From assembly GCF_002042885.1 (NCBI RefSeq), contig NZ_MVFY01000008.1:1-64000 (forward strand): a stretch of DNA of 64,000 nt. The letters are read 5' to 3'. Shown piece by piece: positions 49,414-58,424 of this stretch (position 1 is the stretch's first letter; each line of letters begins with the position of its first letter). Both the position numbers and the translations under genes were made by a program. The stretch comes from Citrobacter portucalensis. GTDB lineage: Bacteria; Pseudomonadota; Gammaproteobacteria; Enterobacterales; Enterobacteriaceae. The notes under the pieces were generated by a model. That model saw only the letters and a list, made by a program, of their open reading frames with translations, searched no databases and was not told the DNA's origin.

Positions 49414-50526
49414 TCATTGAGTCACCTGTTGCCACCAGGCCGTAAACGGTTGGTCCGGTTCGGACAGTATTACCGGTTCACCCAGCATTGGCGTCAGCAG
49501 TCGGTAATCCTGATGACGGCTGGCAAGCGCCAGTCGTTTGTAAGGATCATCCCAGGTATGTTTCGCCAGAACGAAACGGCCGGCATGCCCTGGCAACACG
49601 GCTTTCGCATGCAGATCTGCCGCAGCCTGCGCCGTTTCTTCCGGCATCATGTGAATAAACTTCCAGTCCTGGTCATACTGACCGTTCTCCATAATCGCCA
49701 AATCGACAGAGCCAAATTGCTCGCCGATGGCTTTAAAATGCGGTCCATAGCCGGAATCGCCGCTGTAATAAACGTTCTGCTCCGGCGTTTCGAACATGAA
49801 GCTCGCCCATAGCGTTTGGTTGCGTTTGATACCACGTCCCGAGAAATGACGAGCAGGCAGCACATGAACGATCAGAGAATCCGTCACTCTGACGGACTGA
49901 TTCCAGTCCCGTTCTTCGATTATCTCGCTGCGCATCCCCCAGTAACGCAAATGCGATCCCACGCCGAGCGGCGTAATCACCCGCTTAATTTTCGGCATTA
50001 GCGCCTTGATAGTGGCGAGATCCAGATGGTCATAGTGATCGTGCGAGATGATGAGCAGGTCTATCTCCGGCATCGTCTGTGCGGTCCACGGATAATCACC
50101 GGCAAAGGCCTTGTTCAGGAACGAGAACGGTGCGGCATAATTGCTGAACACCGGATCAATCAGGATACGCTGACCCGCCAGCTGTAAATACCACGAAGAA
50201 TGGCCCAGCCAGACCAGGGTATCCTGCAGCGGCGCAAGCCCGGCGAGATCGGTCGCCACCATAGGTAACGGTTGTGCTGGTCGTGCATTTTCACGCTTAG
50301 CGACCAGAAACTCCCACCAGGCCGCCAGCATGCCTTTGTTGCCGGTATAGCCCGGTGTCGGCACCTGGTTATGAAACTGTCCATCACGATAGTGCGGTGA
50401 CTGTTCAACCTGACTCAGTTGTGCCCCTTGCGGCGCCTGACCAAACCCGGCATTGAGTACAAACGGTAAACTTGCAGCTGCAGCAATAAGCATAATAACA
50501 ACCACACAAACTGTGAGACGCTTCAT
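49414..50526 (-). CDS. romA: RomA, metallo-beta-lactamase-fold envelope protein
   Basis: A 370-residue MBL-fold protein of the NAPE-PLD-like/UlaG-like class. An N-terminal hydrophobic segment (about 4–25) is a signal anchor or signal peptide. Metal motifs are SHDHYDHLD, VLPARHFSGRG, YYSGDSGYGPHF and GHAGRF. RomA was first described with reduced outer-membrane porin expression. Its enzymatic substrate is unknown. It precedes ramA in one unit and is divergent from ramR. Confidence 0.92.
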   Translation of the reverse strand: MKRLTVCVVVIMLIAAAASLPFVLNAGFGQAPQGAQLSQVEQSPHYRDGQFHNQVPTPGYTGNKGMLAAWWEFLVAKRENARPAQPLPMVATDLAGLAPLQDTLVWLGHSSWYLQLAGQRILIDPVFSNYAAPFSFLNKAFAGDYPWTAQTMPEIDLLIISHDHYDHLDLATIKALMPKIKRVITPLGVGSHLRYWGMRSEIIEERDWNQSVRVTDSLIVHVLPARHFSGRGIKRNQTLWASFMFETPEQNVYYSGDSGYGPHFKAIGEQFGSVDLAIMENGQYDQDWKFIHMMPEETAQAAADLHAKAVLPGHAGRFVLAKHTWDDPYKRLALASRHQDYRLLTPMLGEPVILSEPDQPFTAWWQQVTQ

Positions 50527-50581
50527 ATCCTGACCTTAAACGCGCCCCCTTTCCGCTGGTTTGCGCGACTGACTCTTGATT

Positions 50582-50601
50582 ATGAGTGAGTAAGCACTCA
50601 T
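50582..50601. promoter_or_regulatory. RamR operator
   Basis: ATGAGTG-AGTAAG-CACTCAT is a perfect 7-base-arm palindrome between divergent romA-ramA and ramR. It matches the known RamR-binding inverted repeat of Salmonella and Klebsiella. Loss of binding here raises RamA and efflux. Confidence 0.9.
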
Positions 50602-50716
50602 TATAGAAATCGAAAGTTCTCCGTCAAGATGATTTTCAATCTTTGACATTCGCCGTTGCGGCGCAGCAAACGCCGTGATTCAATCATGTTTTTTACAGAC
50701 TTAAGGGTAAAGTGTA

Positions 50717-51298
50717 GTGGCTCGTCCGAAGAGTGAAGACAAAAAACTGGCATTACTGGAAGCTGCAACCACAGCATTTGCACAATCAGGTGTTGCGGCT
50801 TCGACCGCCGTGATAGCCCGTAATGCAGGGGTTGCGGAGGGAACGTTGTTTCGCTATTTCGCGACCAAAGATGATTTGATCAACGAGCTTTACCTCTTTT
50901 TGAAGCAAGACCTTTGTCAGTCGATGATGGCAAACCTGGATCGTTCAGTGACCGATGCCAAAACCATGACTCACTACATCTGGAACAGCTACATTAGCTG
51001 GGGCCTGAACCACACCTGCGGGCATCGCACGATTCGTCAGTTGGCCGTCAGCGAGAAAATAAGCAAAGAAACCGAACAACAGGCTGACGATATGTTCCCG
51101 GAACTGCGCGATCTTTGTCATCGTTCCGTACGACCCGAGTTTATGTCTGACGAATATCGCGCCTTTGGCGACGCGCTATTCCTTTCTCTGGCAGAAACCA
51201 CCATGGAGTTCGCCGCCCGCGACGCTGCCCGCGCAAATGAATATATTTCGATGGGGTTTGAAGCCATGTGGCGCGCCCTGACCCGCGAGGAACAATAA
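50717..51298 (+). CDS. ramR: TetR-family repressor RamR
   Basis: The 193-residue repressor is the RamR length. An N-terminal TetR helix-turn-helix (about 10–55, [25 protein letters not shown]) precedes a ligand-binding domain that senses bile salts and drugs in Salmonella. GTG start with AAGGG upstream. The frame is intact, so RamA repression is expected to work. Its TAA overlaps the ybdF ATG (TAATG). Confidence 0.95.
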   Translation: MARPKSEDKKLALLEAATTAFAQSGVAASTAVIARNAGVAEGTLFRYFATKDDLINELYLFLKQDLCQSMMANLDRSVTDAKTMTHYIWNSYISWGLNHTCGHRTIRQLAVSEKISKETEQQADDMFPELRDLCHRSVRPEFMSDEYRAFGDALFLSLAETTMEFAARDAARANEYISMGFEAMWRALTREEQ

Positions 51299-51666
51299 TG
51301 GACGGCCAGACCCTACCTGCCTGTGCGAAACGCCTTGCGCTTGAATTGCCTTTTACCGAACACTGCTGGCCATTTGGCCCGGAATACGATGTCTTCAAGG
51401 TTGGCGGTAAAATTTTTATGCTGGTCACGGAGCTTCGCGGACGGCCGCTTATTAACCTGAAATCCGATCCGCAAAAATCACTGTTAAACCAGCAGATCTA
51501 CCCCAGCATTAAGCCCGGCTATCACATGAATAAAAAGCACTGGATCTCGGTCTATCCTGGTGACGATATTACCGAGTCATTACTGGCAGAGCTGGTGAAT
51601 GATTCCTGGCACCGCGTCGTCGACGGCTTGCCGAAGCGGGATCAAAAACGCCTGCGTCCAGGTTGA
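51298..51666 (+). CDS. ybdF: MmcQ/YjbR-family protein YbdF
   Basis: A 122-residue protein of the YjbR/MmcQ family (double-wing DNA-binding-like fold), the length of E. coli Ybd[10 protein letters not shown] and [10 protein letters not shown] are family motifs. Function unknown. The start overlaps the ramR stop by one base, so it is translationally coupled to the repressor. Confidence 0.92.
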   Translation: MDGQTLPACAKRLALELPFTEHCWPFGPEYDVFKVGGKIFMLVTELRGRPLINLKSDPQKSLLNQQIYPSIKPGYHMNKKHWISVYPGDDITESLLAELVNDSWHRVVDGLPKRDQKRLRPG

Positions 51667-51691
51667 TTTATCGCTAACCCCGATAAGTGTT

Positions 51692-51711
51692 TTTGCATTT
51701 TCCTGTCTTAT
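51692..51711 (+). promoter_or_regulatory. Possible marbox upstream of nfsB
   Basis: TTTGCATTTTCCTGTCTTAT partly fits the MarA/SoxS/RamA consensus (AYNGCAC...AAAY): GCA and a spaced pyrimidine–AT end are kept. It lies about 75–95 bases before nfsB, a MarA/SoxS target in E. coli. Weak on sequence alone. Confidence 0.35.
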
Positions 51712-51785
51712 CTTTTTCCTGCTAACCCTGTACCCTGCTGAAACAAAACGCACCCGCAGGGTATGGAAAATCACCAGGAGTAGTT

Positions 51786-52439
51786 ATGGATATTGTTTCT
51801 GTCGCCTTAAAACGTTACTCCACTAAGGCATTCGATCCGAATAAAAAACTGACCGCTGAGCAGGCCGAAAAATTAAAAACGCTGCTGCAGTTTAGCCCGT
51901 CCAGCACCAACTCTCAGCCATGGCACTTTATTGTCGCCAGCACTGACGAAGGTAAGGCGCGTGTGGCTAAATCCGCAGCCGGCGGCTTTGTATTCAACGA
52001 ACGTAAAATGCTGGATGCTTCCCACGTCGTGGTGTTCTGCGCCAAAACGGCGATGGACGATGCGTGGCTGGAACGCGTGGTGGATCAAGAAGAAAGCGAT
52101 GGTCGTTTCGCCACGCCTGAAGCGAAAGCCGCAAACCACAAAGGCCGCACCTTCTTTGCCGACATGCATCGCAAAGAACTGAAAGATGACAACCACTGGA
52201 TGGCAAAACAGGTGTACCTGAACGTCGGTAACTTCCTGCTGGGCGTTGCGGCGATGGGCCTGGATGCTGTGCCGATCGAAGGCTTTGATTCAGCTGTCAT
52301 GGATGCAGAATTTGGCCTGAAAGAAAAAGGTTTCACCAGCGTAGTGGTGGTTCCTGTGGGTCATCACAGCGTAGAAGATTTCAACGCCGCGCTGCCGAAA
52401 TCTCGTCTGCCGTTGGAAACGACGCTGACGGAAGTCTAA
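51786..52439 (+). CDS. nfsB: Oxygen-insensitive nitroreductase NfsB
   Basis: 217 residues, identical in length to E. coli NfsB, an FMN-dependent NAD(P)H nitroreductase and dihydropteridine reductase. [10 protein letters not shown] and [12 protein letters not shown] are the FMN-binding N-terminal motifs, and the frame is intact. It reduces nitroaromatics and quinones. AGGAGTAGTT precedes the ATG. A hairpin with T-run follows. Confidence 0.96.
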   Translation: MDIVSVALKRYSTKAFDPNKKLTAEQAEKLKTLLQFSPSSTNSQPWHFIVASTDEGKARVAKSAAGGFVFNERKMLDASHVVVFCAKTAMDDAWLERVVDQEESDGRFATPEAKAANHKGRTFFADMHRKELKDDNHWMAKQVYLNVGNFLLGVAAMGLDAVPIEGFDSAVMDAEFGLKEKGFTSVVVVPVGHHSVEDFNAALPKSRLPLETTLTEV

Positions 52440-52464
52440 TCCTCCGCATTTGCATAAGCTCCGC

Positions 52465-52488
52465 ACAGCGGTCATCATAGACCGCTGT
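52465..52488 (+). terminator. Rho-independent terminator after nfsB
   Basis: ACAGCGGTC and GACCGCTGT form a perfect 9-base stem with a 6-base loop, followed by TTATT. It separates nfsB from ybdG. Confidence 0.75.
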
Positions 52489-52504
52489 TTATTAAGGAGA
52501 CGTT

Positions 52505-53749
52505 ATGCAGGAATTGATATCTCAGGTAGAAGAACTCGGCATTGAAATAAATCACACCACCTCATTGGTGATGATTTTTGGCATTATTTTTATCACCGCC
52601 ATTATTGTTCACGTTATTTTGCACTGGGTGGTATTACGCGCATTTGAAAAGCGCGCCAGCGCCAGCTCCCGCCTGTGGCTACAAATCATCACGCAGAACA
52701 AGTTATTTCACCGGCTGGCATTCACCCTGCAGGGTATCATTGTCAATATACAGGCCGCACTCTGGCTACAGAAAGGCAGCGAAGCAGCAGAAATATTAGT
52801 GACCTGCGCACAGTTGTGGATCATGATGTACGCCCTGCTGTCCCTGTTTTCCCTGCTGGACGTTATTCTCAATCTGTCGCAAAAACTCCCTGCCGCATCG
52901 CAATTACCGCTAAAAGGCATATTCCAGGGCATCAAACTCATCAGCGCAATTCTCGTCGGAATATTGATGATTTCCCTGCTGATTGGTCAGTCACCGGCAA
53001 TACTGATAAGCGGTCTGGGCGCCATGGCCGCCGTGTTAATGCTGGTGTTTAAAGATCCAATCCTCGGACTGGTTGCCGGAATACAACTTTCAGCCAACGA
53101 TATGTTGAAGTTGGGTGACTGGCTGGAAATGCCGAAATATGGTGCAGATGGCGCGGTTATCGATATTGGCTTAACCACCGTGAAAGTGCGCAACTGGGAT
53201 AACACCATCACCACTATCCCAACCTGGTCACTGGTCTCAGACTCTTTTAAAAACTGGAGTGGAATGTCGGCTTCCGGTGGGCGGAGAATAAAACGCAGCA
53301 TCAGCATCGATGCCACCAGCATCCATTTTCTTGATGAGGATGAGCGCCAGCGTCTGCATAAAGCCCACCTGCTGAAACCGTATTTAACAACACGTCACCA
53401 GGAAATTGACGAGTGGAATCAGCAGTTAGATGCGCCTGAATCGGTGTTGAATCACCGCCGGATGACCAATATTGGTACCTTCCGCGCTTATCTGAACGAG
53501 TATTTGCGTCATCATCCGCGTATTCGCAAAGATATGACGTTAATGGTGCGCCAGCTTGCGCCAGACGATCATGGTTTACCGATCGAAATTTATGCCTTTA
53601 CCAATACGGTGGTCTGGCTGGAATATGAAAGTATTCAGGCTGATATCTTCGACCATATATTTGCCGTAGTCGAAGAGTTTGGCTTGCGCATTCATCAGTC
53701 GCCTACCGGAAACGATATTCGTGCGCTGTCTGGCGCGTTTCAGCGATAA
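52505..53749 (+). CDS. ybdG: Miniconductance mechanosensitive channel MscM (YbdG)
   Basis: A 414-residue MscS-superfamily channel (E. coli YbdG 415). Several N-terminal membrane segments, with the pore helix and beta domain near [37 protein letters not shown] (split here across about 175–210) and a long cytoplasmic C-terminus. It opens under membrane tension to relieve osmotic stress. AAGGAGA lies before the ATG. Confidence 0.95.
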   Translation: MQELISQVEELGIEINHTTSLVMIFGIIFITAIIVHVILHWVVLRAFEKRASASSRLWLQIITQNKLFHRLAFTLQGIIVNIQAALWLQKGSEAAEILVTCAQLWIMMYALLSLFSLLDVILNLSQKLPAASQLPLKGIFQGIKLISAILVGILMISLLIGQSPAILISGLGAMAAVLMLVFKDPILGLVAGIQLSANDMLKLGDWLEMPKYGADGAVIDIGLTTVKVRNWDNTITTIPTWSLVSDSFKNWSGMSASGGRRIKRSISIDATSIHFLDEDERQRLHKAHLLKPYLTTRHQEIDEWNQQLDAPESVLNHRRMTNIGTFRAYLNEYLRHHPRIRKDMTLMVRQLAPDDHGLPIEIYAFTNTVVWLEYESIQADIFDHIFAVVEEFGLRIHQSPTGNDIRALSGAFQR

Positions 53750-53752
53750 AGC

Positions 53753-54733
53753 TCAGGTACTGGCGCGTGAAATATAGCGCCAGTCCATCATCACCCTTTC
53801 CGTCTGCGCGTCAGGATTTTCTATTTTATTCAGCAATAATCCTACCGCTTTGCGGCCTATATCCCGTGAGGGCTGCTCAATGGTCGAAAGCTGTGGAGAA
53901 ACCATTTCTGCCAGTTCCGTACCGTCGAAACCAACAACGGCGATATCCTGCGGGATCTGTAATCCGGCATCGAAAATAGCGCGCATCGCACCAGCGGCTA
54001 GCGTGTCCGATACGGCAAACACCGCGTCGGGTTTCACCTCTGCGGCAAGTAGTGTTTTCATCGCCGCAATTCCTGCACTGGAACTTAATTCACTGGCATA
54101 TTCCACAGCCTGATATTCAAGCGACAGCGCATGCAGCGCCGCTTTATAGCCGCGTTCGCGCAAACGAGCATATTTATAACTCAGGTCATGATTGATTAAG
54201 GCAATTCGTCGGTAGCCCTTATCCACCAGGTGAGATATTACCGACTGCGCAGCGTCAACATCGTTAATCCCCACGCAGGAAACCGCGCCTTTGTCAGCAT
54301 ATTCCGCGCACTGAACCCAGGGCGCGTCGCCAATCAGCGTAGTCAGTTCCGGTAATTTGGAGAATGCATCCATGGTGATAATGCCATCGACGATTTTCCC
54401 CGACAGGAGCTTCAACGCTGATTTTGAGCGGGCTGTATCCGAGCCGGAATTACACAGTAAAATGCGATAGCCATTCTTCTCCGCCTCTTCTTCAATGCCT
54501 TTAACAACCTCTGCACAAAAAGGATTGGCGATGTTGGAAACCATCACCAGAATCATCGAACTACGTGCCGTACGCAGCTGACGCGCCAGCAGGTTGGGCT
54601 GATAATTGCTTTCTTTAATAGCCTGTAGCACGCGCTCACGATTTTTGGCTTTGACGGTATCACTGTGATTCAGTACACGCGATACCGTCGCCACCGACAC
54701 ACCGGCAAGCTGGGCGATTTTTTGAATAGACAT
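53753..54733 (-). CDS. LacI-family regulator of adjacent sugar-derivative genes
   Basis: A 326-residue LacI/GalR repressor: N-terminal helix-turn-helix and hinge (1–55, IAQLAGVSVATVSRVLNHSD, LARQLRTARS) and a periplasmic-binding-protein-like effector domain. It lies three bases from the convergent ybdG stop and about 78 bases from the oxidoreductase gene. The CG-centred operators at 58266 and 58298 are its probable targets. Inducer unknown. Confidence 0.9.
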   Translation of the reverse strand: MSIQKIAQLAGVSVATVSRVLNHSDTVKAKNRERVLQAIKESNYQPNLLARQLRTARSSMILVMVSNIANPFCAEVVKGIEEEAEKNGYRILLCNSGSDTARSKSALKLLSGKIVDGIITMDAFSKLPELTTLIGDAPWVQCAEYADKGAVSCVGINDVDAAQSVISHLVDKGYRRIALINHDLSYKYARLRERGYKAALHALSLEYQAVEYASELSSSAGIAAMKTLLAAEVKPDAVFAVSDTLAAGAMRAIFDAGLQIPQDIAVVGFDGTELAEMVSPQLSTIEQPSRDIGRKAVGLLLNKIENPDAQTERVMMDWRYISRAST

Positions 54734-54810
54734 AACGACGACACATCCTGCGGTTTACGCTTTGCGTTGAGGCTACCATAAAATCGCCGACTGGCGAACC
54801 GGATGCGTGT

Positions 54811-55962
54811 TTAGCGCTGTACTGATATCCAATGCTGCTGCTGATGGCTTTTTATAATTGCATCAATAATATACATCACATCCGCACCGTCAGAAAAAGA
54901 CGCAAATCGACGCTCCGCCGTCGCGGGCATTTTGCCTGCCAACACCGCCTGATAAAACTGCTGCATCATATTCTTGAACGCATCCGGCCAGCCCTCAATA
55001 TGCCCACCCGGAAAGTGCGCACTGGCAGCAACATCAGCATTCATCAATCCAGGGTCGTCCGTCAGGATCTGGTTCGCCTGCTGACGGTGCCCGACCCAAA
55101 GCTGTTGCGGCGTTTCCTGATCCCAGTGCAGTGAACAGTGGCTACCGTTAATTTCAAAGCTCAGGTGATTCTTGCGCCCGGCACTCACCTGCGAAACGCT
55201 AAAGCAGCCTTTGCTGCCATCATCAAAACGTACCAGCACCGACCCACGATCTTCCGTCGTAACCGCTTTATCCTCAAATTGCACATCAGCCGTTTGCTGG
55301 CCAAACGTAGCGTTACTGGCAATGCTGGCTTTACGTACCGGCCAGACGATAGCCAAATCGGCCATCACCTCGACAATACGTTTTCCAGTCACGAATTGCA
55401 CCGTATCGCACCAGTGCGAACCGATATCCGCTACCGCCCGTGAATCGCCGCCCTGTGCGGCATCGACCCGCCAGTTGTAGTCAGTCTCCAGCAGCATCCA
55501 GTCCTGCAGATAGCTCCCCTGTACGGCAAACAGACTACCCACGCTGCCGCTTCTGACCATACTGGCCGCCTGCTGCACCATTGCAAACTGGCGATAGACA
55601 AAGCTCACGCCGTGCACCACTCCAGCCTGCTGCGCCAGCGTTTCCAGTTCACGAGCCTCATCCGGCGTCATACACAGCGGCTTTTCTGAAAACACGTGCA
55701 TACCCGCGCGTAAAATCTGCCGATTGATATCGGCATGCAGATGATTCGGTGTACAGTTATGCACTACCTGTAGTCCGGGATGCGCCAGCAGCGCTTCAAC
55801 GCTACCGTACGCATGAGGAATATGAAGAGCATCTGCGCGTTCCTGGGCAACCGCCAGCGAGCTATCACAGAGCGCCACCACGTTCACACCGCCGAGTCGA
55901 CGCAACGCCTCAATATGTGCAGGCCCAATAAATCCGCTGCCAATAATGCCAACCTGTATCAT
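54811..55962 (-). CDS. Gfo/Idh/MocA-family oxidoreductase
   Basis: A 383-residue NAD(P)-dependent oxidoreductase. Rossmann motif IIGSGFIGPAHIEAL (6–20), the conserved EKP of FSEKPLCMT, and an alpha/beta substrate domain with DIGSHWCDTVQF supplying the catalytic histidine region. Such enzymes oxidise or reduce sugars, inositols and sugar derivatives, often at C3. Its start overlaps the stop of the TIM-barrel gene by four bases (ATGA). It likely works with that protein on the imported ligand. Confidence 0.9.
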   Translation of the reverse strand: MIQVGIIGSGFIGPAHIEALRRLGGVNVVALCDSSLAVAQERADALHIPHAYGSVEALLAHPGLQVVHNCTPNHLHADINRQILRAGMHVFSEKPLCMTPDEARELETLAQQAGVVHGVSFVYRQFAMVQQAASMVRSGSVGSLFAVQGSYLQDWMLLETDYNWRVDAAQGGDSRAVADIGSHWCDTVQFVTGKRIVEVMADLAIVWPVRKASIASNATFGQQTADVQFEDKAVTTEDRGSVLVRFDDGSKGCFSVSQVSAGRKNHLSFEINGSHCSLHWDQETPQQLWVGHRQQANQILTDDPGLMNADVAASAHFPGGHIEGWPDAFKNMMQQFYQAVLAGKMPATAERRFASFSDGADVMYIIDAIIKSHQQQHWISVQR

Positions 55963-56987
55963 TTGCGTACCTCATCGCCAGCGGCGAAATCATCAAATGC
56001 ACGTGCAGAAACCGGAATAATATGGCGCCGTATAAAATCACTCCCCTCACGCGCCCCGGTTTGCGCGTCTTTCAAGCAACACTCCCATTCCAGCACCGCC
56101 CAGCCAGGGAAATCATATTGTGTGAGCTTGCTGAAGATCGTTTTGAAATCGACCTGCCCGTCCCCCAAAGAACGGAAGCGCCCGGCGCGATCGAGCCACG
56201 GCTGATAACCGCCATAGACACCGCTGCGGCTACTGGCATGGTACTCAGCGTCCTTGACGTGGAACGCTTTAATACGCGAGTGATAGACATCGATAAACCC
56301 AAGATAATCCATCTGCTGCAATAACAGATGGCTCGGGTCATAGAGAATGTTGCAGCGAGGATGATTATCAACCAGCGCAAGAAAACGCTCGAACGTCACG
56401 CCATCGTGCAGATCTTCGCCGGGATGGATCTCAAAGCAAACATCCACCCCATGCTGATCAAAGCGATCGAGAATCGGTCTCCAGCGGCGCGCCAGCTCCA
56501 GAAAAGCCTCTTCAAAACGCTGACGATTATGCGGTGGCCACGGATAAAAGAAAGGCCAGGCGAGCGAACCTGAAAACGTGGCATGTGCCGTCAGCCCCAG
56601 TCTTTGCGAAGCCGCAGCAGCCAGGTGTAAGATTTCGATGGCCCACGCCTGTCTGGCCTGAGGATTAGCGCGTACAGACGGCGGAGCAAATCCGTCAAAA
56701 GCGTCATCGTAAGCCGGATGGACGGCAACCAGTTGACCTTCAAGATGGGTAGATAATTCGCTAATCACTAACCCATATCCGGCCAGCATCCCGCGAATAT
56801 CATCACAATAGGCCTGACTTACAGCAGCTTGTTCGACATCAAACAGCGACTTGTGATTACACGGGATTTGTAATGCCTTATAGCCCAGCTCCGCCGCCCA
56901 TTTTGCCACGCCTTCCAGGGTGTTAAATAGCGGATGCTCCCCGATAAATTGCGCCAGAAAAATGCCAGGCCCCTTGATGGTTTTCAT
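55959..56987 (-). CDS. Xylose-isomerase-like TIM-barrel isomerase/epimerase
   Basis: A 342-residue member of the sugar phosphate isomerase/epimerase family (AP_endonuc_2 TIM barrel). Metal ligands are expected at the glutamate of CFEIHPGED, the aspartate of ILYDPSHL, the histidine of AFHVKD and the glutamate of VLEWE. Pairing with a Gfo/Idh/MocA enzyme is common in catabolism of inositols, 3-keto-glycosides and C-glycosides. The exact substrate cannot be told. It is the middle gene of the operon. Confidence 0.87.
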   Translation of the reverse strand: MKTIKGPGIFLAQFIGEHPLFNTLEGVAKWAAELGYKALQIPCNHKSLFDVEQAAVSQAYCDDIRGMLAGYGLVISELSTHLEGQLVAVHPAYDDAFDGFAPPSVRANPQARQAWAIEILHLAAAASQRLGLTAHATFSGSLAWPFFYPWPPHNRQRFEEAFLELARRWRPILDRFDQHGVDVCFEIHPGEDLHDGVTFERFLALVDNHPRCNILYDPSHLLLQQMDYLGFIDVYHSRIKAFHVKDAEYHASSRSGVYGGYQPWLDRAGRFRSLGDGQVDFKTIFSKLTQYDFPGWAVLEWECCLKDAQTGAREGSDFIRRHIIPVSARAFDDFAAGDEVRK

Positions 56988-57002
56988 AACCCCTCCTGAA
57001 AA

Positions 57003-58244
57003 TTACGCCTGCTCTTTGTCGTCATACTTGAAAGAGAAAAGGAAAATCACGGCAATCACTGCGGCAGCGACTGCCGGGATCCACCAGAATGTGGTCCACG
57101 CCTGAGGCACGGTTTGCCCTGCCACCAGCCGGTTGTAAAGTGCGCCTGAAATTTGCGAGCCCAGCAGCATACCGATCCCATAGGTAAACATGACGATCAT
57201 GCTTTGCGCCTGACCTTTTACTTTTTCCCCGGCGATACGATCGGTGTAAATAAAGCCGACTACGAAGAAGAAGTCGTAGCACACGCCGTGCAGCAGAATG
57301 CCGAGATACAGCAGGAATCGGCCCTCTTCGCTGATGCCGAGGGCAAAGAAGGCATAACGCACGAACCAGGCGCACATCCCGATTAACAGCATGTATTTCA
57401 CGCCCAAACGTCTGAACAGGAACGGGATCACCAGCATGAAGAATATTTCAGACATCTGACCAAACGACATCGCCGTACTGACGTCGCCGACGCCCGCATC
57501 AGCAAGAAACGACGCGGTATACGCGTAATAGGTTCCCAACGGTACAGAGATAAGCGTCGCGCAGAGCGAGAAGACAAAAAAGTGACGGACCTTGAGTAAA
57601 GCAAAAGCATCCGCACAAAACAGATCGCGAACTTTTACCGGCAGTCCTTTCGCCGGTGCTGGCGTGTTGGGCAGCGTCAGGCTGTAGAGCGCCAAAACCA
57701 CAGAGATAATCGCCGCCAGCGTAAAGATGCCGGTGGTGTCCGAAATTCCGGTTACACCGATAAAGATCCCCGCGACAATCCAGCCAATGGTGCCAAACAC
57801 CCGCACCACCGGGAAGGTTTTGTCCTTATCCGACAGACTATGAAAAGCAATATTGTTGGTAAGCGCCAGCGTTGGCATGTAGCACAACGTGTAGCCAAAC
57901 AGCAGACCAATCAACAGTGCACCGTTTTGCGCCACCAATGCCTGCGGAACAAACCACAGGATTGCCGCGCCAGCAAGGTGCATCACCGCCATCACCTTTT
58001 GCGAGGCAAAAAAGCGGTCTACCAGCATCCCTAAGACGAATGGCGACAGAATAGAGGCAATGGGCCCGGCTGAAAACGCATCGCCAATCAACAGCGACAT
58101 GTTGTGCTGGCTCATCACCAGCCCCAGCGTGACGGACCAACTTCCCCAGATAAAGAACTGTAAGAACATCATTAGCGACAGCCGGGGCACCAGCAGCCGG
58201 TACTGTACGCTCTGTTTTCCACTACTTTCGGTTGTTGACACCAT
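57003..58244 (-). CDS. MFS permease of the nucleoside/sugar symporter type
   Basis: A 413-residue MFS protein with about 12 membrane segments, similar to the nucleoside:H+ symporter group (NupG, XapB, YegT): FFIWGSWSVTLGLVM, VDRFFASQKVMAVMH. The ATG at 58244 has GTGGGG upstream. A GTG four codons earlier is less likely. First gene of the LacI-controlled operon; it probably brings in the substrate for the two enzymes. Confidence 0.87.
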   Translation of the reverse strand: MVSTTESSGKQSVQYRLLVPRLSLMMFLQFFIWGSWSVTLGLVMSQHNMSLLIGDAFSAGPIASILSPFVLGMLVDRFFASQKVMAVMHLAGAAILWFVPQALVAQNGALLIGLLFGYTLCYMPTLALTNNIAFHSLSDKDKTFPVVRVFGTIGWIVAGIFIGVTGISDTTGIFTLAAIISVVLALYSLTLPNTPAPAKGLPVKVRDLFCADAFALLKVRHFFVFSLCATLISVPLGTYYAYTASFLADAGVGDVSTAMSFGQMSEIFFMLVIPFLFRRLGVKYMLLIGMCAWFVRYAFFALGISEEGRFLLYLGILLHGVCYDFFFVVGFIYTDRIAGEKVKGQAQSMIVMFTYGIGMLLGSQISGALYNRLVAGQTVPQAWTTFWWIPAVAAAVIAVIFLFSFKYDDKEQA

Positions 58245-58265
58245 TTTTTGCCCCACCCTTAAAAA

Positions 58266-58309
58266 GTAATCGATTACAAATTAGATTCAATAGAAAAGTA
58301 ATCGATTAC
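58266..58309 (-). promoter_or_regulatory. Two identical LacI-type operators
   Basis: GTAATCGATTAC occurs at 58266–58277 and again at 58298–58309, both inside AAAAGTAATCGATTACAAA. The 12-base palindromes have the CG centre usual for LacI-family operators. The centre distance is 32 bases (three helical turns), suitable for two dimers on the same face. They lie 22–65 bases before the permease ATG. Confidence 0.85.
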
Positions 58310-58375
58310 AAAATAAAGATCCTGTCAGCAGCAGCAAAATTGCGAGAACGGTCACGATAAACGTTGAGTGAGGAT

Positions 58376-58402
58376 CCGATCCCATCCTGACGATGGGATC
58401 GG
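58376..58402 (-). terminator. Terminator-like hairpin after pheP
   Basis: CCGATCCCATC and GATGGGATCGG form a perfect 11-base stem with a 5-base loop, 23 bases beyond the pheP stop. There is no long T-run. Confidence 0.65.
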
Positions 58403-58424
58403 TAATAACAAGATCGGTAGAAAC

